Below are positions 3,536 through 6,261 of a DNA stretch of 6,261 nt, piece after piece. The number at the start of each line of letters is the position of its first letter. Positions within the stretch are counted from its first letter, which is position 1. A program made the translations under genes and the position numbers. The notes beneath the pieces are model-generated. The model was not told the origin of the DNA. It saw only the letters and a list, made by a program, of their open reading frames with translations, and did no database searches. This DNA is from Phycisphaerales bacterium (GTDB lineage Bacteria; Planctomycetota; Phycisphaerae; Tepidisphaerales; Tepidisphaeraceae), in the NCBI GenBank assembly GCA_028288875.1, contig JAQGHK010000353.1, positions 1 to 6,261 of the forward strand. Reading direction: 5' to 3'.

Positions 3536-6261
3536 TCACTTCGTCGCCGTGTCGTTACCTTCCGCGGCGACGACGTCGAATTCCGCCAGCGAACCGAACG
3601 GACGTCCGTTAGTTGCGGACGTGATGATGTATTTCAGGTAGCGCGTCCGGATCGGCTGTTTCAGCTTCACTGTTTCCAATCCCCCGCGCCCGCTGAGCTT
3701 GCCCGTGGCGACCGTCGTCCAACTCTGTGCGTCGTCGCTGGCTTGGATCTCGAACTCTTTGGCCCGGCCGTTTTCGTCGTCGGAACGCTGCGTGAGGGCG
3801 ATCGCTTTGAGCTTCGCCGGCTTGCCGAGGTCGATCGTCAGCTCATGCGGCGGGCGAGCTTCCGTTCCGCTGTATTGGCTGTGCCAATACGTGTTTGGAT
3901 CGTTGTCGATGGCGTGCTCGGCGCGGCCTTCGTCGGGCTGCTCGCTGCTGGCGACGATGCGCCAGCCGGCTTTGTCGATCAGGCGATCGAACGTCGCGCT
4001 CGCCGGCGAGGCCGCCGCGTAGCCGGCCTTGCTCGCCATAGCGGTCACCTGGCCGCCGTCGATGAGCTTGAACGGGGCGGTGTAGTCCATCATCGTTGCG
4101 GCGTCGCCGTGGCCGAGCGCGTAGCGGATCGTCGCGCCGGGCGTGAGTGTCGAGAGCGTGACCTTGCCGTCACGGCCGCGCGCGATCTTCACCGGCGACA
4201 CCACCGGCGGCTGCAGGATGGCCAGTGCCGCGGGATCGTCTTTCGGCCCGATCGCACGCAGCGTGAATCGCGTGATCGCCGGCTCGGCGTAGAGGATGTA
4301 GTTCGCCAGCGGCCGCGGGCCGCAGCTTTGGCTGCCCAGGCCGAGCGTGCCGCTGTCGAGCGAGAGAATCGTCTCCGGCCGGGCGAGGAGTTCATTCGGA
4401 TGGCGATGGCCGGTGAGGTCCTGCTCGGAAAAATGCAGGGCGCTGAAGGCCAGCGGCGTTTGCATGCTGACCAGCAGGCCGGCGCTGTCGTTATTCGACA
4501 GCACGACCCAACTCGTCTGCTGCCGGCCGCCCATGGTCTGCGGGCGGACGTACGGCTCAAACATCTTCGCGACCGATCGATCATAACGGCCCAGATCAGC
4601 CGCGGCGCAGCGATCCGGATAGTTCTCCTGTGGCCCGCGGCCGAACCAGGTCACCTGTTCAAACCCGGCCGGGATCGCCAGTTGCACGCCCACGCGGGGC
4701 AGCACCATTTCCGGGTGGTTGCAGTTCATCATGGACGTGACGCTGATCGTGCCGTCGCCGAAGACGGTGTACTGCACGTCTTCCACAAACATCAGATCGT
4801 CCTGGCCCGCCCAAGCGTGTGTGGCGTTCACACGCAGCACGCCGGGCGAAAGCGTTTCGTGGCTGAACGACTTGAGCGTGCTTTTAAGACTCGCCAGGCC
4901 CCCGCGGTTCCAAGTCCCTTCCATCCAGCCGTCGCTGTCGCCCGGCGAGCGGTAGACCTGCAACTGCGGGCCGGTTTGAATGAGTTCCGGGCCGGCCGTT
5001 TTTTTGAAGCTGCTGAGTGTGCCGGTCTTCACGTCGAACGCCGCAGAAAAATCGGCGTTGCGGACATTCAGCTGATCGGCGGATTCCGCCACATCCAGCG
5101 CCGGCTGGCCGTCGAGTTTGGCGAGGGGCCTTTCCGTCGCCGGCAGCACGAATTGGCCGGCCGCGATCTCGTGGCCCGGGTTGGCCCAGCGTTCCGGCGT
5201 CGTCGTCTTGATCGATACATTCAGCGCGTAAGTAAAACCGGGCTGCTGTTCGAAGGCTTCCACCGGCACAAGCACTTCGCCGCGCTCGCCGCCTGTGAGC
5301 TCCGGGCATTTCATCGTGCCGGACTGCCGAATCGCGCCGTCGGCGGTCAGCGTCCACTCCAAATTAAGCCGATCAAGTGTTCGGAAGGCATAGCCGTTGG
5401 TCATCTCAAAGCGGCCCTTGGCCGGGTCGATCGCCGTGAACTTCACCGGCTGGTACACGCGCTTCACTTCCGGCAACTTCGCGGTCGGCGTGCGGTCGGA
5501 TAGCACCAGGCCGTTGCAGGCTTCGAGGTTGCTGTTCGGCTTGTCGCCGAAGTCGCCGCCGTAGCCCATGACTTTGTCGCGCCCGTCCGGCGTCAGTCGG
5601 CCGTCGCCGGGCAGGAGCAGGGTCTGATCGACGTAATCCCAGATGCACCCGCCGATGCAGCGTGGGCTGGCTTCGACGGCGTCCCAGTATTCTTTCAGGT
5701 TCCCCATGCCGTTGCCGCGCGCGTGGGCGTACTCACACATGAAGAACGGCCTCGGGTCGTTGAGCTTCCCTTGCTTCGCCACCGTGTCGCGGTGCGGGTA
5801 CATCATGCTGACGAGGTCGGCGTACTTGCTGTTGCCTTCGTAGTGCGTGGGGCGGGAAGGATCGATGGCCTTGATGGCGTCGCGCGCCGCGGCGAAGTTC
5901 GGGCCGGGTCCGCTCTCATTGCCGTACGACCAGAAGACCACGGCCGGATGGTTTTTGTCGCGCTCCACCATTTCCACCTGGCGATCGACGTGCACCTGCT
6001 TCCAGGCCGGGTCGTTGCTGAGCGATTCCTTTCCATAGCCGCTGCCGTGGCTTTCGAAGTTGGCTTCGTCGACGAGATAAATGCCCCATTCGTCGCACAG
6101 TTCCAGCCAGCGCGGCTGGTCGGTGTAGTGGCTGGTGCGGACGGTGTTGATGTTGTTCTGCTTCAGGATTTTCAGATCCTGAATCATGAGATCTTCCGTA
6201 ATCGCCCGGCCACGGACGGGGTCGTGCTCGTGGCGGTTCACGCCCTTGAATTTCACGGCGC
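3536..6261 (-). CDS. LacZ-type GH2 beta-galactosidase with C-terminal chitobiase-C/FN3-like and F5/8 type C domains (N-terminus outside window)
   Basis: The gene runs off the right edge; the frame is open to the last base, and the GTG at 6254-6256 is an internal Val (VKFKGVNRHEHDP). Comparison with E. coli LacZ, where this motif lies near residue 350, suggests that the signal peptide, the jelly-roll sugar-binding domain and the first Ig-like domain are missing. Numbering from that Val: TIM barrel 1-260 with acid/base Glu114 (SYGNESG) and nucleophile Glu175 (MCEYAHARGNGMGN), then GGCIWDYVDQ. Next are a DUF4981-like beta-sandwich (about 262-375) and the Bgal_small_N domain (about 395-670) with WFGRGPQENYPDR, then GLGSQSCGP. 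Residues about 683-756 form a chitobiase-C/FN3-like domain (TLTPGATIRYAL...YTAPF). Residues about 758-897 form an F5/8 type C (CBM32-like) domain (AIDNDPNTYWHS...LTIDLGKPAKLKAI). Both catalytic Glu are intact. It should release terminal beta-linked sugars, with galactose most likely but unproven, and the last domain should bind glycan. There is no PEP-CTERM tail. It is upstream of and probably co-transcribed with the GH76-like gene. Confidence 0.93.
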   Translation of the reverse strand, partial: AVKFKGVNRHEHDPVRGRAITEDLMIQDLKILKQNNINTVRTSHYTDQPRWLELCDEWGIYLVDEANFESHGSGYGKESLSNDPAWKQVHVDRQVEMVERDKNHPAVVFWSYGNESGPGPNFAAARDAIKAIDPSRPTHYEGNSKYADLVSMMYPHRDTVAKQGKLNDPRPFFMCEYAHARGNGMGNLKEYWDAVEASPRCIGGCIWDYVDQTLLLPGDGRLTPDGRDKVMGYGGDFGDKPNSNLEACNGLVLSDRTPTAKLPEVKRVYQPVKFTAIDPAKGRFEMTNGYAFRTLDRLNLEWTLTADGAIRQSGTMKCPELTGGERGEVLVPVEAFEQQPGFTYALNVSIKTTTPERWANPGHEIAAGQFVLPATERPLAKLDGQPALDVAESADQLNVRNADFSAAFDVKTGTLSSFKKTAGPELIQTGPQLQVYRSPGDSDGWMEGTWNRGGLASLKSTLKSFSHETLSPGVLRVNATHAWAGQDDLMFVEDVQYTVFGDGTISVTSMMNCNHPEMVLPRVGVQLAIPAGFEQVTWFGRGPQENYPDRCAAADLGRYDRSVAKMFEPYVRPQTMGGRQQTSWVVLSNNDSAGLLVSMQTPLAFSALHFSEQDLTGHRHPNELLARPETILSLDSGTLGLGSQSCGPRPLANYILYAEPAITRFTLRAIGPKDDPAALAILQPPVVSPVKIARGRDGKVTLSTLTPGATIRYALGHGDAATMMDYTAPFKLIDGGQVTAMASKAGYAAASPASATFDRLIDKAGWRIVASSEQPDEGRAEHAIDNDPNTYWHSQYSGTEARPPHELTIDLGKPAKLKAIALTQRSDDENGRAKEFEIQASDDAQSWTTVATGKLSGRGGLETVKLKQPIRTRYLKYIITSATNGRPFGSLAEFDVVAAEGNDTATK

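Noticed and set aside
3507..3539. A GTG start at 3537-3539 for the GH76-like gene, overlapping the GH2 stop as GTGA.
   Set aside because: The GGAGG at 3512-3516 and the signal peptide beginning MRR both fit the ATG at 3504-3506. Coupling through the overlap remains possible but is not needed.
3743..5503. A 586-codon open frame on the plus strand, opposite the GH2 gene.
   Set aside because: Its codons are exact reverse complements of the GH2 codons, so it stays open only because the GH2 gene rarely uses TTA, CTA or TCA. The product is Arg/Ala/His-rich with no recognisable domain, whereas the GH2 frame has both catalytic motifs and several known domains.
1..6261. Mobile elements, CRISPR arrays, tRNA or rRNA genes.
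   Set aside because: No transposase-like frame, terminal inverted repeats, regularly spaced repeats or RNA gene signatures were seen; nearly the whole window is explained by four protein genes.

Overview
The window looks like chromosomal DNA from a GC-rich environmental bacterium, most likely a planctomycete (Phycisphaerae-like). This rests on established knowledge plus inference. Two proteins end in a PEP-CTERM sorting tail (VPEP, a short hydrophobic stretch, then an arginine cluster). One of them also carries a duplicated dockerin-type calcium loop of the GDANLDG...FNYDG kind, which is common at the ends of large planctomycete surface proteins. No 16S rRNA or taxonomic marker is present, so the lineage call is tentative.

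Layout, left to right. Positions 1-609 (+) hold the C-terminal end of a secreted protein with a dockerin-like pair and a PEP-CTERM tail; its start lies outside the window. A 139-nt gap (610-748) holds two hairpin-plus-T-tract structures. Positions 749-2332 (+) encode a secreted right-handed beta-helix glycoside hydrolase of the GH28/GH49 type, with an N-terminal beta-rich domain and no surface anchor. It ends tail to tail with the next gene, and the two coding regions share 11 nt. Positions 2322-3506 (-) encode a secreted GH76-like (alpha/alpha-barrel) hydrolase with a PEP-CTERM tail. Positions 3536-6261 (-) encode a LacZ-type GH2 beta-galactosidase that has lost its N-terminal third to the window edge; it continues C-terminally into a chitobiase-C/FN3-like domain and an F5/8 type C (CBM32-like) domain.

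The two minus-strand genes are probably one transcription unit, GH2 then GH76, with a 29-nt gap and a strong GGAGG site before the GH76 ATG. Together the genes look like part of a polysaccharide-degradation locus: an exo-acting beta-galactosidase-type enzyme, a possible endo-mannanase, and a beta-helix glycanase, beside an anchored dockerin protein. No transporter, regulator, SusC/D pair, cohesin, exosortase, mobile element, tRNA, rRNA or CRISPR array is visible. I see no clearly new system. The points most worth following are the atypical active-site motifs of the beta-helix enzyme, the tandem terminator-like structures just upstream of it, and the degenerate PEP-CTERM tail of the GH76-like protein.
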